The translations under genes were made by a program, and so were the position numbers. This document shows, piece by piece, positions 1 to 8,227 of a DNA stretch of 64,000 nt (within the stretch, counting starts at the first letter, position 1; each line of letters begins with the position of its first letter). This DNA is from Paenibacillus sp. MMS20-IR301. GTDB taxonomy: Bacteria; Bacillota; Bacilli; Paenibacillales; Paenibacillaceae. The notes below the pieces were generated by a model. It did not search any database. It saw only the letters and a program-made list of their open reading frames with translations, and had not been told where the DNA came from. The stretch lies in NCBI RefSeq assembly GCF_032302195.1, contig NZ_CP135275.1, positions 1,984,001-2,048,000 of the forward strand. The letters are read 5' to 3'.

Positions 1-2314
1 TAATCGGCGTATGACCAGCAACAATCAGCATATCCATATGCCGGGCATGGCGGAGCAGATAATGGACGAAGCTCTGCTTGATCAATGAACGCCACAGGGA
101 CTTGCGTGATTGGCCGATGATCAGCTGTGTCGCCCCGGTCTCATTCATCCGCTGCAGCAGATGCTTATGCAGGTGCTTTGGGCTGCCCGCCTCCGTAATT
201 TCCATCACTCCGCCCAGCCGCTCCGTGAGCTGCCGTAACGTCTCCAGCCGCTTCTCTTCGTCATCACTTTGCTTGTAAGCGCAGTGCACATAATGTACAC
301 GCCACTGCGCCTTCAGCCGGTGGGCAAGCCGGAAGCCGCGGCGGATCAGCCGCTCTGCCTGCGGTCCCGTGTCCACGCAGACGAAGATCATCTCGCGCCG
401 GCTCCAGGGCCCGCGCAGCGAGGTCTCGCGGTCCCAGGCTTCGAGCCGCTCATCCACATCATCGGCAATCTCGCGGAGAGCAAGCTCCCGCAGCGCGATC
501 AGATTGCCTAGCTTGAAGAACGACTCCAGCGCCTGGTTCACCTTCTCGCTGGCGTAGATTTTCCCTTCCCGCATCCGCTGCTGCAGCATCTGCGGGGTCA
601 CGTCGATCAGCTCCACCTCGCTGGCCATCCGCAGAATCGCGTCCGGTACCGTCTCCCGGACCCGCACCCCGGTCAACTGCTGTACCGCATCGTTCAGACT
701 CTCCAGATGCTGCACGTTGACCGTGGTGATGACGGAGATGCCGTGCTCCAGCAGCCGGATAACATCCTCATACCGCTTCTTCGTCCGGCTGCCGGGAACA
801 TTGGTATGGGCCAGCTCATCCACCAGTACGACCTCAGGTTGCCGGGCAATGATGGCTTCAGTATCCATTTCCGTCAGTCCGGCTGACTGATACTGAATCC
901 GGGCCCGCGGGATCATCTCCAGTCCACCGATTTGTCCTTGTGTCTCCAGCCTGCCGTGGGTTTCCAGCAGGCCGATAACAACATCTATGCCCTTGTTCAG
1001 GAGCAGGTTGCCTTCCTGGAGCATTTTGTAGGTTTTGCCGACTCCGGGAGCAGCGCCGATATAGACCTTGAACGTCCCCCGGCGGATTGTCTCGATCCGC
1101 TGCTCCAGCTCCCTGCCGGTCAGGCGGTGGAACGGCTCTGCTGCCTTCTCCGCTGCCGGCCGGACCGGCAGAATCCGTTCCCCCTCCTGCTCCGCCCGGT
1201 CAGCCATCAGGAAGATATCGATATTCCTGGTCTTGCGCAGGACACGGCTGGTGATCGGGCCCTGCCACTTCTCCTGCCAGCGGCTCTTCTGTGAATGGCC
1301 CATCACAATCCGGGTGACATTGTTCTGAGTCGCGTATTGCACGAGCTTAGCGGGCAGCTGCCGCAGGCGAAGCAGCTCCAGCTCTTCAAATCTGGCACTG
1401 ATCCGCTCTGTCAGCTTGAGAATCGAACGCTTGAACACCTGCTGCTCTTTCGTCAGCGGGCGGCTGCGCAAGACGAAGGTAACGATGACCAGATCCCCGG
1501 AGAGCCGCTTGGCAATCTGCTGGCCTCTGCGGATATAGAGCGAGCCGTTCCAGTGATACTGGGCTGAGACAAGAATCCGCTCTGCTGCTCCGGACGGGCC
1601 AAGCAGCCCTTCCGCTTCACGGTGCTTCTCCAGCGAGTCATTGACGCCCTCCGCCATGAGCCGCAGCGCCAGCTCACGGAGCACCCCAAGATTTCCCCGG
1701 CGTAGGAGCGCCGGATGCACGCCATCTCCAAGCACCCCCTCCTCCATCCGCTTCAGGATCGTTTCCGGGGAGACATCTATCAGCCTTACTTCATCGGCGA
1801 GCTCCAGCGTATTCAGCGGCACCGTTTCGCCCGCACGGATACCCGTCATCTCATAGATCAGTTCACCAACTCCGGCCAGCTCATACACATTAACTGTTGT
1901 AATGACACTGATGCCATGATCCATCAGATAATGGATGTCCTCCAGCCGGGTCGGGTAAGCTGCTCCCTCCCGGTTGCGGTGCGCCAGCCCGTCGACCAGC
2001 AGTACCTCGGGGTTACGCGCAAGCAGGACTTCCAGCGGCAGATCCTTCTCTTCCTTGCCGTCCTTCTGCCAATGAAGGCTGGGTATCCGCTCCAGATCAC
2101 CCAGCTGCTGAACCGTGTCGGCCCGGCCCATGGTTGAGACCGCACTGATTACTACATCAATGCCCTGCTGCTTCAGCAGCTTGCCTTCCTCCAGCATATG
2201 ATAGGTTTTACCCGAGCCGCTGACCGAGCCGATGATGATCTTCAACCGCCCCCGCTGCAGCCGGTAGATGGAATAGAGAATTTCTTCCGGTGTTTTGCGT
2301 TTGTAGGGAGCCAC
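1..2314 (-). CDS. Tandem KdpD N-terminal domain / universal-stress protein (3' end outside window)
   Basis: Open frame from a GTG at 2314 (AAGGAGGG six bases upstream) to the window edge; 771 residues visible. It holds two KdpD-N plus USP modules in tandem. Unit 1 has Walker A GSVSGSGKT at residues 29-37 and unit 2 has GAAPGVGKT at 420-428. The second motif is canonical in unit 2 (LVDELAHTN, D499-E500) but altered in unit 1 (LVDGLAHRN, glycine at 109), so unit 1 may not hydrolyse ATP. No kinase domain is visible and the sequence stops within the second USP domain, where such a protein would be expected to end. It lies 86 bp downstream of kdpC in the same direction. KdpD-N senses K+ or second messengers in the family; a sensor or modulator role for this kinase-less protein is inference. 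Confidence 0.88.
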   Translation of the reverse strand, partial: MAPYKRKTPEEILYSIYRLQRGRLKIIIGSVSGSGKTYHMLEEGKLLKQQGIDVVISAVSTMGRADTVQQLGDLERIPSLHWQKDGKEEKDLPLEVLLARNPEVLLVDGLAHRNREGAAYPTRLEDIHYLMDHGISVITTVNVYELAGVGELIYEMTGIRAGETVPLNTLELADEVRLIDVSPETILKRMEEGVLGDGVHPALLRRGNLGVLRELALRLMAEGVNDSLEKHREAEGLLGPSGAAERILVSAQYHWNGSLYIRRGQQIAKRLSGDLVIVTFVLRSRPLTKEQQVFKRSILKLTERISARFEELELLRLRQLPAKLVQYATQNNVTRIVMGHSQKSRWQEKWQGPITSRVLRKTRNIDIFLMADRAEQEGERILPVRPAAEKAAEPFHRLTGRELEQRIETIRRGTFKVYIGAAPGVGKTYKMLQEGNLLLNKGIDVVIGLLETHGRLETQGQIGGLEMIPRARIQYQSAGLTEMDTEAIIARQPEVVLVDELAHTNVPGSRTKKRYEDVIRLLEHGISVITTVNVQHLESLNDAVQQLTGVRVRETVPDAILRMASEVELIDVTPQMLQQRMREGKIYASEKVNQALESFFKLGNLIALRELALREIADDVDERLEAWDRETSLRGPWSRREMIFVCVDTGPQAERLIRRGFRLAHRLKAQWRVHYVHCAYKQSDDEEKRLETLRQLTERLGGVMEITEAGSPKHLHKHLLQRMNETGATQLIIGQSRKSLWRSLIKQSFVHYLLRHARHMDMLIVAGHTPI

Positions 2315-2400
2315 TTGCTTCCCTCCTTTTCTGCTGATGTACAGCTGACAACGGAAACGACCCTGCCCTCTTATATCACAAGGACAGGGTACAAACTGCG

Positions 2401-3087
2401 TTACTTCGCGGCTAGTTCCGTTAAAGCCAGATTCAGCTTAAGCACATTCACCCGCGCTTCCCCGAACAATCCAAGATCGCGGCCTTCAGTATGCCCGGTG
2501 ACCAGCGCCTTCAACTGCTCAGCGGGAATTCCGCTCAGTCGGCTGATCCGCGGAATCTGCACCAGCGCCGCTGCCGGGGAGATATGCGGGTCAAGCCCGG
2601 AACCGGAGTTCGTAATAAGGTCCACCGGCAGCCCGCTTACCGGCACATCCGGATTATCCAGCTTCCACCGGGCAATGGAACCGGCTGTGCGCTGCAGCAT
2701 GTCAGGATTCGACGGTCCATAGTTATTCGAGCCGGAGGCTTCCGCTTTGTATTCAATACTGGATACCCGGCTCTGGAACAGCGCCGGATTACTGAAGCTC
2801 TGCCCGATCAGCTCCGAACCGACAGTCTCGCCTGCAGCGTTCTTCAGCAGGCTTCCGTTCGCCTGCGCAGGCATCAACACCTGAGCGAGCGCTGTAGAGG
2901 CAAGCGGATAGGCTATTCCGCACAGTATAATGAACACGGCACTGAGACGCACAATGGTGAAGAGATAAATGCCTTTTGACGATGCCGGCTGCTCCTCGGC
3001 AACCGAACTACTGCTGCTGCCGGAATGATTGGATTGCACGGAATCATTGGTTTGTACAGAATCAATGGATTGTATGGAATTCCTCAT
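2401..3087 (-). CDS. kdpC: K+-transporting ATPase subunit KdpC
   Basis: Assembly subunit of the KdpFABC P-type K+ pump: one membrane anchor and an external domain. After a hydrophobic segment near residues 43-70 the family motifs follow: SELIGQSF, YGPSNPDML, DLITNSGSGLDPHISPAAA and VNVLKLNLALT. At 228 aa it is about 30-40 residues longer than usual. The extra N-terminus is a Ser/Asn/Gln-rich cytoplasmic tail encoded by three 18-bp repeats (3028-3081). The ATG at 3087 has AAGGAGGG upstream and no other Met precedes the membrane segment, so the extension is probably translated. It lies about 500 bp after kdpB, an unusual gap for this operon. Confidence 0.95.
   Translation of the reverse strand: MRNSIQSIDSVQTNDSVQSNHSGSSSSSVAEEQPASSKGIYLFTIVRLSAVFIILCGIAYPLASTALAQVLMPAQANGSLLKNAAGETVGSELIGQSFSNPALFQSRVSSIEYKAEASGSNNYGPSNPDMLQRTAGSIARWKLDNPDVPVSGLPVDLITNSGSGLDPHISPAAALVQIPRISRLSGIPAEQLKALVTGHTEGRDLGLFGEARVNVLKLNLALTELAAK
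3028..3081 (-). repeat. Three 18-bp tandem repeats in the 5' end of kdpC
   Basis: Three imperfect 18-bp units (3028-3045, 3046-3063, 3064-3081), of the type ATTGGATTGCACGGAATC on the plus strand. They encode NSIQSI, DSVQTN and DSVQSN near the start of KdpC. Confidence 0.85.
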
Positions 3088-3160
3088 AATTGCGTTGCCC
3101 TCCTTGAAGTTACTTGCTTACATTTGCATCTGCTACTTGCTGTCTGCGTTCTTGCTTTTG

Positions 3161-3276
3161 CCCTCTCGCAATCTACTATCCCAATTTGCGACCTCGCTGT
3201 ACGCTCACCCGCTGTCTGCCCTCTCGCAATCTACTATCCCAGTTTGCGACCTCGCTGTACGCTCACCCGCCGTCCG
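3161..3276. repeat. 58-bp tandem duplication between kdpB and kdpC
   Basis: Two nearly identical 58-bp copies, 3161-3218 and 3219-3276, each beginning CCCTCTCGCAATCTACTATC. Only a few bases differ between them. They lie in the non-coding spacer of the kdp operon. I see no promoter or terminator in them. Confidence 0.9.
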
Positions 3277-3315
3277 TTAACCCGCCGTCTGCTCAAGCGC
3301 TGTGCCTTCGCCGGA

Positions 3316-3505
3316 AATAAGTGGAAAAAGAGCATTTAATCATCTGGGAACCAGTGATTTCAAGAATTTAGCTGGAAGAACAACACTTATTCATCCGAGA
3401 TTCACTGCTCACCGCCGAAATCGGGAGATTTAAGTGTCATTTATCCAATTATTTACCTGTAACCGGAAAAACACATATAATTAAGTGCCTATTTTCCACT
3501 TATTA
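3316..3505. repeat. 190-bp palindromic (MITE-like) element in the kdpB-kdpC spacer
   Basis: The ends are imperfect inverted repeats of about 25 bp. The left end is AATAAGTGGAAAAAGAGC... (3316-3340) and the right end is ...TATTTTCCACTTATT (about 3480-3504). The interior is AT-rich and has no reading frame of note. A transcript through it would fold into a long stem. With the tandem duplication it fills the roughly 500 bp between kdpB and kdpC. I saw no second copy in the window. Confidence 0.7.
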
Positions 3506-3585
3506 GGCGGCTGCGACGGGAAATATACCTGCCATGGGAGACGTAGCTGCGACGGGAGATATGGATGTGACTAGGGACCTGCCCG

Positions 3586-5619
3586 CTAAATCCAGATCCG
3601 CACAAGCAGATCAATCAGCTTGATGCCGGCGAACGGGACGATGACTCCGCCCAGCCCGTAGACGACAATGTTGCGGGCCAGCAGCTTCGTTGAGCTCATC
3701 GGCTTATAGGATACACCGCGCATCGCCAGCGGAATAAGCAGCGGAATAATTACAGCATTGAAGATCAGCGCTGAGATAATAGCTGAACTTGGAGAACCTA
3801 GGCCCATCACATTAAGGGCATCCATCTCCGGGATCGCCAGCGTGAACATCGCCGGAATGATGGCGAAATACTTGGCAATATCGTTGGCGATGCTGAAGGT
3901 TGTCAGCGCCCCGCGTGTCATCAGCAGCTGCTTGCCAATGGCGACAACCTCGATGATCTTCGAAGGGTCGGAGTCCAGATCGACCATATTAGCTGCTTCC
4001 TTGGCTGCGGCTGTTCCGCTGTTCATGGCCAGCCCCACATCCGCCTGGGCCAGCGCCGGGGCATCGTTCGTGCCGTCACCGGTCATGGCCACGAGCTTGC
4101 CTTCATTCTGCTCGCGGCGGATGACGGCAATCTTGTCCTCCGGTGTACTCTCAGCGATGTAATCATCAACGCCTGCTTCCCGGGCAATCGTCGCGGCGGT
4201 CAGCGGATTATCGCCTGTACACATAATCGTCTTGATGCCCATACTGCGCAGCTCACCAAACCGCTCCTTCATCCCCGGCTTAACCGTATCCTTCAGATAG
4301 ATCAGCCCGTAGATCCGGCTGTCTACAGCAACCGCAAGCGGCGTGCCGCCCAGCCGGGCAATGGCCGCGGCGTTATTGTCCAGATCCCCCGGCACATCTC
4401 CGCCCTGTGAGAGCACCCACTTCTTCACGGAATCAACCGCACCCTTGCGGACTGAACGCCCGTCCTGCAGGTCGATACCGCTCATCCGCGTTTCCGCCCG
4501 GAATTCAATGAACTCTCCGCCCTCCGCCAGCTTGGCGTCATAGCTGAGATTCAGCTTCTTCGCCAGCTCCAGCACCGAGCGCCCCTCCGGTGTCTCATCC
4601 TTCAGCGAGCTGACGGCCGCCCAAGCGGCAAGCTCAGCAGCGGATTCTCCGCCGGCTGTGACGAATTCGCTCGCCATCCGGTTCCCGAAGGTAATGGTTC
4701 CCGTTTTATCAAGAATCATGGTGTTGATATCCCCGGCGGCTTCTACCGCTTTACCGGACATCGCCAGCACATTGAACCGGGTTACGCGGTCCATCCCGGC
4801 GATCCCGATGGCCGACAGCAGGCCGCCGATGGTTGTAGGGATCAGGCAGACCAGGAGAGCGATTAATACCGGAATCTCCAGCTCCACCCCGGTGTAACCG
4901 GCGATCGGACGCAGTGTAACCACCACGATCAGAAAAATAATCGTCAAGCTGATGAGCAAGGTGTTCAGTGCGATTTCATTCGGCGTCTTCTGGCGTTTAG
5001 CCCCCTCCACCAGTGAGATCATCCGGTCGAGGAACGACTCGCCGGGATCACTGGTGATCCGTACTTTAATCTGATCACTGACGACGCGCGTACCGCCGGT
5101 AACGGAGCCGAAGTCACCTCCGGCTTCCTTAATGACCGGTGCCGATTCCCCGGTAATCGCCGACTCATCCACAGAAGCCAGTCCTTCAATCACTTCACCG
5201 TCGCCGGGAATCAGCTCGCCCTGGCTCACAATTACGGTATCACCTTTGCGCAGCTCCGCAGCCGGGACTTGCTTAACCGCCGTTCCCGCAAGCTTATTGG
5301 CGGTGATATCCTGCTTTGTTTTTTTAAGCGAATCGGCTTGTGCCTTGCCCCGCCCTTCGGCTAATGCCTCGGCAAAGTTGGCGAACAGCACCGTAAACAA
5401 CAGGATTAGAAACACGGTAATATTGAAGCCGATAGAAGCCTCGGCATTGAAATACCCCGGGATCAGCACCATCAGCAGCACGATTACTGTCCCTGTCTCA
5501 ACTACGAACATGACCGGATTTTTCATCAGGGTGACCGGGTTCAGCTTCAGGAAGCTGTTTCTTGCAGCACTCAGGAGTATAGGGGTGGTCAACAGTTTTT
5601 TTCTTTGTACAGTACTCAT
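3586..5619 (-). CDS. kdpB: K+-transporting ATPase ATP-binding subunit KdpB
   Basis: Catalytic P-type ATPase subunit that drives K+ import through KdpA. At 677 aa it is full length. Visible signatures: the phosphorylation site DKTGTIT, the actuator TGES loop ([10 protein letters not shown]), the nucleotide-domain [18 protein letters not shown] motif, and paired N- and C-terminal membrane helices. It starts 18 bp after kdpA, so the two are co-transcribed. No missing residue was noticed. Confidence 0.98.
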   Translation of the reverse strand: MSTVQRKKLLTTPILLSAARNSFLKLNPVTLMKNPVMFVVETGTVIVLLMVLIPGYFNAEASIGFNITVFLILLFTVLFANFAEALAEGRGKAQADSLKKTKQDITANKLAGTAVKQVPAAELRKGDTVIVSQGELIPGDGEVIEGLASVDESAITGESAPVIKEAGGDFGSVTGGTRVVSDQIKVRITSDPGESFLDRMISLVEGAKRQKTPNEIALNTLLISLTIIFLIVVVTLRPIAGYTGVELEIPVLIALLVCLIPTTIGGLLSAIGIAGMDRVTRFNVLAMSGKAVEAAGDINTMILDKTGTITFGNRMASEFVTAGGESAAELAAWAAVSSLKDETPEGRSVLELAKKLNLSYDAKLAEGGEFIEFRAETRMSGIDLQDGRSVRKGAVDSVKKWVLSQGGDVPGDLDNNAAAIARLGGTPLAVAVDSRIYGLIYLKDTVKPGMKERFGELRSMGIKTIMCTGDNPLTAATIAREAGVDDYIAESTPEDKIAVIRREQNEGKLVAMTGDGTNDAPALAQADVGLAMNSGTAAAKEAANMVDLDSDPSKIIEVVAIGKQLLMTRGALTTFSIANDIAKYFAIIPAMFTLAIPEMDALNVMGLGSPSSAIISALIFNAVIIPLLIPLAMRGVSYKPMSSTKLLARNIVVYGLGGVIVPFAGIKLIDLLVRIWI

Positions 5620-5637
5620 TCTCTTCTCTCCCTCTTC

Positions 5638-7314
5638 CTAGCGTAAAGTCAGGTATTCAGCAACCGGACCGAGCACAATGACCGGCAGGAAGGTCAATGC
5701 CCCGATAATCAGCACCGTGCCGATCAGAATTCCGGTGAACAGGCCATTGTCTGTGCGGAAGGTCCCAAGTGTCTCCGGCACCGGCTTCTTGCGGAGCAGG
5801 GAACCGGCTACCGCCAGCATCGCAATCATGGACATATACCGCCCCAGCAGCATAACCACACCTGTAGTAATATTCCAGAAGGTGGTATTATCGGCAAGTC
5901 CCTCGAAGCCTGAACCGTTATTCGCCGCAGAGGAGACATATTCATACAGCACCTGCGTCAGCCCGTGGAAGCCGGGGTTACTGATGCTCCCTTGACCGAG
6001 ATCGGTCAGGAAGGCGGCAGCGGTAGGCACAAGAATGATCAGCGGGTGAATAAGGATCGCGATCGCAATCAGCTTCATCTCCCTGGCCTCTATCTTCCGT
6101 CCGAGGAATTCCGGTGTCCGGCCGACCATCAGCCCGCAGAGGAATACACCAAGCATCGCATACATCAGCATATTGATCAGCCCGACACCTTTACCGCCAA
6201 ACACGTTATTCAGCATCATCAGCGCAAGCGGGGTAATACTGCCGAGCGGGGTCAGCGTGTCGTGCATATTATTCACACTGCCGGTTGTGGCCGCTGTAGT
6301 TACCGTTGTGAATAGCGCAGACTGTGCAATCCCGAACCGTACCTCTTTTCCCTCCATGCTGCCTTGTGAGGCATCTATTCCCATGGCGTTAATTGCCGGA
6401 TTGCCGGCACTTTCCGCATAATAATTCAGTCCTAGCAGGGCTATGAACAAGGTCATCATCGCCCCGAAAATCATCCAGCCCTGGCGTTTGTTCTTCGCGA
6501 ACTTTCCGTACATATATGGCAGGGAAGCCGGCAGCAGCCACATCGAGAGAATCTCCAGCACGTTGCTCAGCGGACTCGGATTCTCGAACGGATGCGCCGA
6601 GTTGGCCCCGAAGAAGCCCCCGCCGTTCGTCCCGATATGCTTGATGGACTCCAGCGAAGCAACCGGTCCGATCGCAATCTGCTGGCTCTGCCCTTCCAGT
6701 GTCGTAATCTCCAGCGTCGGCTTCAGTGTTTGCGGCACATGCAGGGCAACTAATGCCATTGTTACAAGAAGCGCAAGCGGAATGAACACCCGGATGTGCG
6801 CCTTAACGAAGTCCTCGAAGAAGTTCCCCACCGAGCCGCGTCCGGTAATCCCCCTGACAAAAGCAACCGCAACCGAGAACCCGCTGGCCGCCGAGGTAAA
6901 CATCAGCATCGTCATCACAGCCATCTGGGAAAAGTAGGATACACCTGTTTCACCGCTGTAATGCTGAAGATTCGTGTTGGTAATGAAGCTGATTACAGTA
7001 TTGAACGTAAGTGTCTCTTCCATATTACCGATTCCGCCCGGATTGAGCGGAAGCCCCTTCTGCAGCCGCAGAATAATGTAACTGAAAGCCACCAGCACGA
7101 TATTCGTTGCAATGAAGCTGACTGCATATTTCTTCCAGGACATGTCTTTCCGCCGCTTCAGCCCTGCCAGCCGGTAGATTACGTTCTCCGTTCCGCCGAA
7201 TATCCGGTCAGTCCGGTTCGGTTCATTTGAGAATACATGATATAGATAGGTTCCTGCTGGTTTAACCAGCAGAACCAGAATCAGAATAACTGCAATGATT
7301 TGAATAATACCCAC
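5638..7314 (-). CDS. kdpA: K+-transporting ATPase K+-binding subunit KdpA
   Basis: Polytopic 558-aa channel-like subunit that binds and conducts K+ in KdpFABC. It is hydrophobic throughout. Selectivity-filter-type loops are visible, including IGTNGGGFFGANSAHPFENP and the later SAANNGSGFEGL. The length is normal for the family. It follows kdpF by about 25 bp and precedes kdpB by 18 bp. Confidence 0.98.
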   Translation of the reverse strand: MGIIQIIAVILILVLLVKPAGTYLYHVFSNEPNRTDRIFGGTENVIYRLAGLKRRKDMSWKKYAVSFIATNIVLVAFSYIILRLQKGLPLNPGGIGNMEETLTFNTVISFITNTNLQHYSGETGVSYFSQMAVMTMLMFTSAASGFSVAVAFVRGITGRGSVGNFFEDFVKAHIRVFIPLALLVTMALVALHVPQTLKPTLEITTLEGQSQQIAIGPVASLESIKHIGTNGGGFFGANSAHPFENPSPLSNVLEILSMWLLPASLPYMYGKFAKNKRQGWMIFGAMMTLFIALLGLNYYAESAGNPAINAMGIDASQGSMEGKEVRFGIAQSALFTTVTTAATTGSVNNMHDTLTPLGSITPLALMMLNNVFGGKGVGLINMLMYAMLGVFLCGLMVGRTPEFLGRKIEAREMKLIAIAILIHPLIILVPTAAAFLTDLGQGSISNPGFHGLTQVLYEYVSSAANNGSGFEGLADNTTFWNITTGVVMLLGRYMSMIAMLAVAGSLLRKKPVPETLGTFRTDNGLFTGILIGTVLIIGALTFLPVIVLGPVAEYLTLR

Positions 7315-7339
7315 AGCTGGCCCTCCTTCATTTGTTTAT

Positions 7340-7417
7340 TTAAAATTTCTCCGGATGAATCAACGCATACACCAGATAGAGGAACAACAGCAGTGTTGCC
7401 GCGAGGACGACCGTCAT
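7340..7417 (-). CDS. kdpF: KdpF, small subunit of the Kdp ATPase
   Basis: A 25-aa single-helix peptide (MTVVLAATLLLFLYLVYALI, then HPEKF) with the typical KdpF ending. Known KdpF stabilises the KdpABC complex. The ATG at 7417 is preceded by AAGGGGGG and overlaps the stop of the upstream 36-aa frame as ATGA. Longer in-frame starts upstream are not needed, because the hydrophobic peptide alone matches the family. Confidence 0.9.
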   Translation of the reverse strand: MTVVLAATLLLFLYLVYALIHPEKF

Positions 7418-7524
7418 GACTCGTTCCCCCCTTGTTCCTGAACGACACGCCCGCACCACTCTACGAACGCATAGAATACTGCAAAGATTACGGTTAATGC
7501 TCCTGCCATATACACATCCATCAT
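7414..7524 (-). CDS. 36-aa small membrane protein upstream of kdpF
   Basis: First gene of the kdpF-A-B-C unit. It starts at one of two adjacent ATGs (7524 or 7521) about 11 bp after AAGGAG and stops in an ATGA overlap with kdpF. The peptide has one hydrophobic helix (AGALTVIFAVFYAFVEW), then WCGRVV and a polar tail. Short FxxFYxxxxxC-R peptides occur at the head of kdp operons in other bacteria, from memory. Translational coupling to kdpF suggests a Kdp-associated micro-subunit, but its function is unknown. Confidence 0.7.
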   Translation of the reverse strand: MMDVYMAGALTVIFAVFYAFVEWCGRVVQEQGGNES

Positions 7525-7587
7525 CTTTATTGCCACTCCTTATCCTGTTTGAATTCACTCTCTCTATCTCTTGTAACTTCAGACCCT

Positions 7588-7652
7588 AGCGTACCATGTC
7601 TCCCATAAGTTCAGGGTTAGGGTTTCTGCAGGCGTGTTAAGATATCATTAAG
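7588..7652 (-). promoter_or_regulatory. KdpE-type box and promoter of the kdpF-A-B-C unit
   Basis: On the minus strand CTTAATGATATCTTAAC (7636-7652) is a direct repeat of 11-bp period. After 42 bp comes TGGTACGCT, an extended -10 (TACGCT, 7593-7588), with no recognisable -35. The same layout and spacing occur at 8023-8087. OmpR-family activators such as KdpE bind direct repeats of about this period. Assignment to KdpE is inferred from position. The box overlaps the stop codon of the upstream 111-aa gene. Confidence 0.65.
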
Positions 7653-7983
7653 ACCGGTATACCTCTTCACCGAGCACTTTATTGACCGCCCCGACAAAAG
7701 CCGCGTATCCCCCGTCTGCATCCCCTCTGCACGGCAGTGCCCGGGCGAGAATCATTTCAATTCCCTCTGCACTAAACTCGAAGCTGGCTGTGAGCATCCT
7801 GCTGACTTCTTCTACGGGCCCCCCGCCCGCGAACATGCTGGCCGCTTTATATACCTCATTATTTTCATAGCCGCTCTCCTGCTGCAGAGCCAGCCGGGCG
7901 TACCTTCTTTTCACCAGCACCAGCAGCGCCGTCACGGCCGTGAGCCAGCCGATATTTCTCAGCCATACATTGATTACTTCCAT
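7648..7983 (-). CDS. Orphan 111-aa membrane-anchored protein of the kdp region
   Basis: I do not recognise the family. The chosen start is the ATG at 7983 (MEVINVWLRNIGW), eight bases after AGAAGG; a TTG at 8004 is a weaker alternative. One N-terminal membrane helix (about residues 9-25) is followed by a basic stretch (KRRYARL) and a soluble domain with SRMLTASFEFSAEGIEMILA. It sits between kdpE and kdpF with its own copy of the kdp-type promoter, so it is probably K+-regulated. An adaptor or regulator role would be speculation. Confidence 0.7.
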   Translation of the reverse strand: MEVINVWLRNIGWLTAVTALLVLVKRRYARLALQQESGYENNEVYKAASMFAGGGPVEEVSRMLTASFEFSAEGIEMILARALPCRGDADGGYAAFVGAVNKVLGEEVYRS

Positions 7984-8022
7984 TTCAAGTGCCTTCTTTC
8001 TCAAGTGTATCAGTACCAGTTC

Positions 8023-8087
8023 AGCGTACCACTCCCGCCATTAGTTATGGATAAGGGTTTGCCCGGAGCAGTTAAGATTCCGTTAAA
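8023..8087 (-). promoter_or_regulatory. Second KdpE-type box and promoter (111-aa gene)
   Basis: The minus strand has TTTAACGGAATCTTAAC (8071-8087), with half-sites 11 bp apart, then 42 bp to TGGTACGCT (TACGCT, 8028-8023). The intervening sequence also resembles that of the kdpF promoter (AAACCCT..CC..AACT.ATGG). The two look like duplicates of one promoter. Confidence 0.65.
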
Positions 8088-8135
8088 ATACAGCTCACTG
8101 CATACTTCAAGTTGCGTCCGCTATAACGGAACGGC

Positions 8136-8162
8136 AAAAAACCATGCCCCTAACGGACATGG
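8136..8162 (-). terminator. Rho-independent terminator after kdpDE
   Basis: On the minus strand CCATGTCC-GTTA-GGGGCATGG is followed by TTTTTT, about 65 bp after the kdpE stop. It separates the kdpDE unit from the next promoter. Confidence 0.7.
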
Positions 8163-8227
8163 TCGGACTTGTATAATCACTTCAGCTCTGCTGGTATGGA
8201 CTGCCTTTTATCCCTGCAGTAGAAAGC

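Noticed and set aside
3161..3276. Possible CRISPR-like repeat
   Set aside because: Only two adjacent copies of 58 bp with no spacers and no cas genes; it is a tandem duplication.
3025..3339. Plus-strand frames in the kdpB-kdpC spacer
   Set aside because: Their translations simply repeat the 58-bp tandem duplication and run antisense into kdpC.
7525..7600. c-di-AMP (ydaO-type) riboswitch ahead of the kdpF unit
   Set aside because: The leader after the predicted start is only about 55 nt, too short for that aptamer, and no motif is seen.
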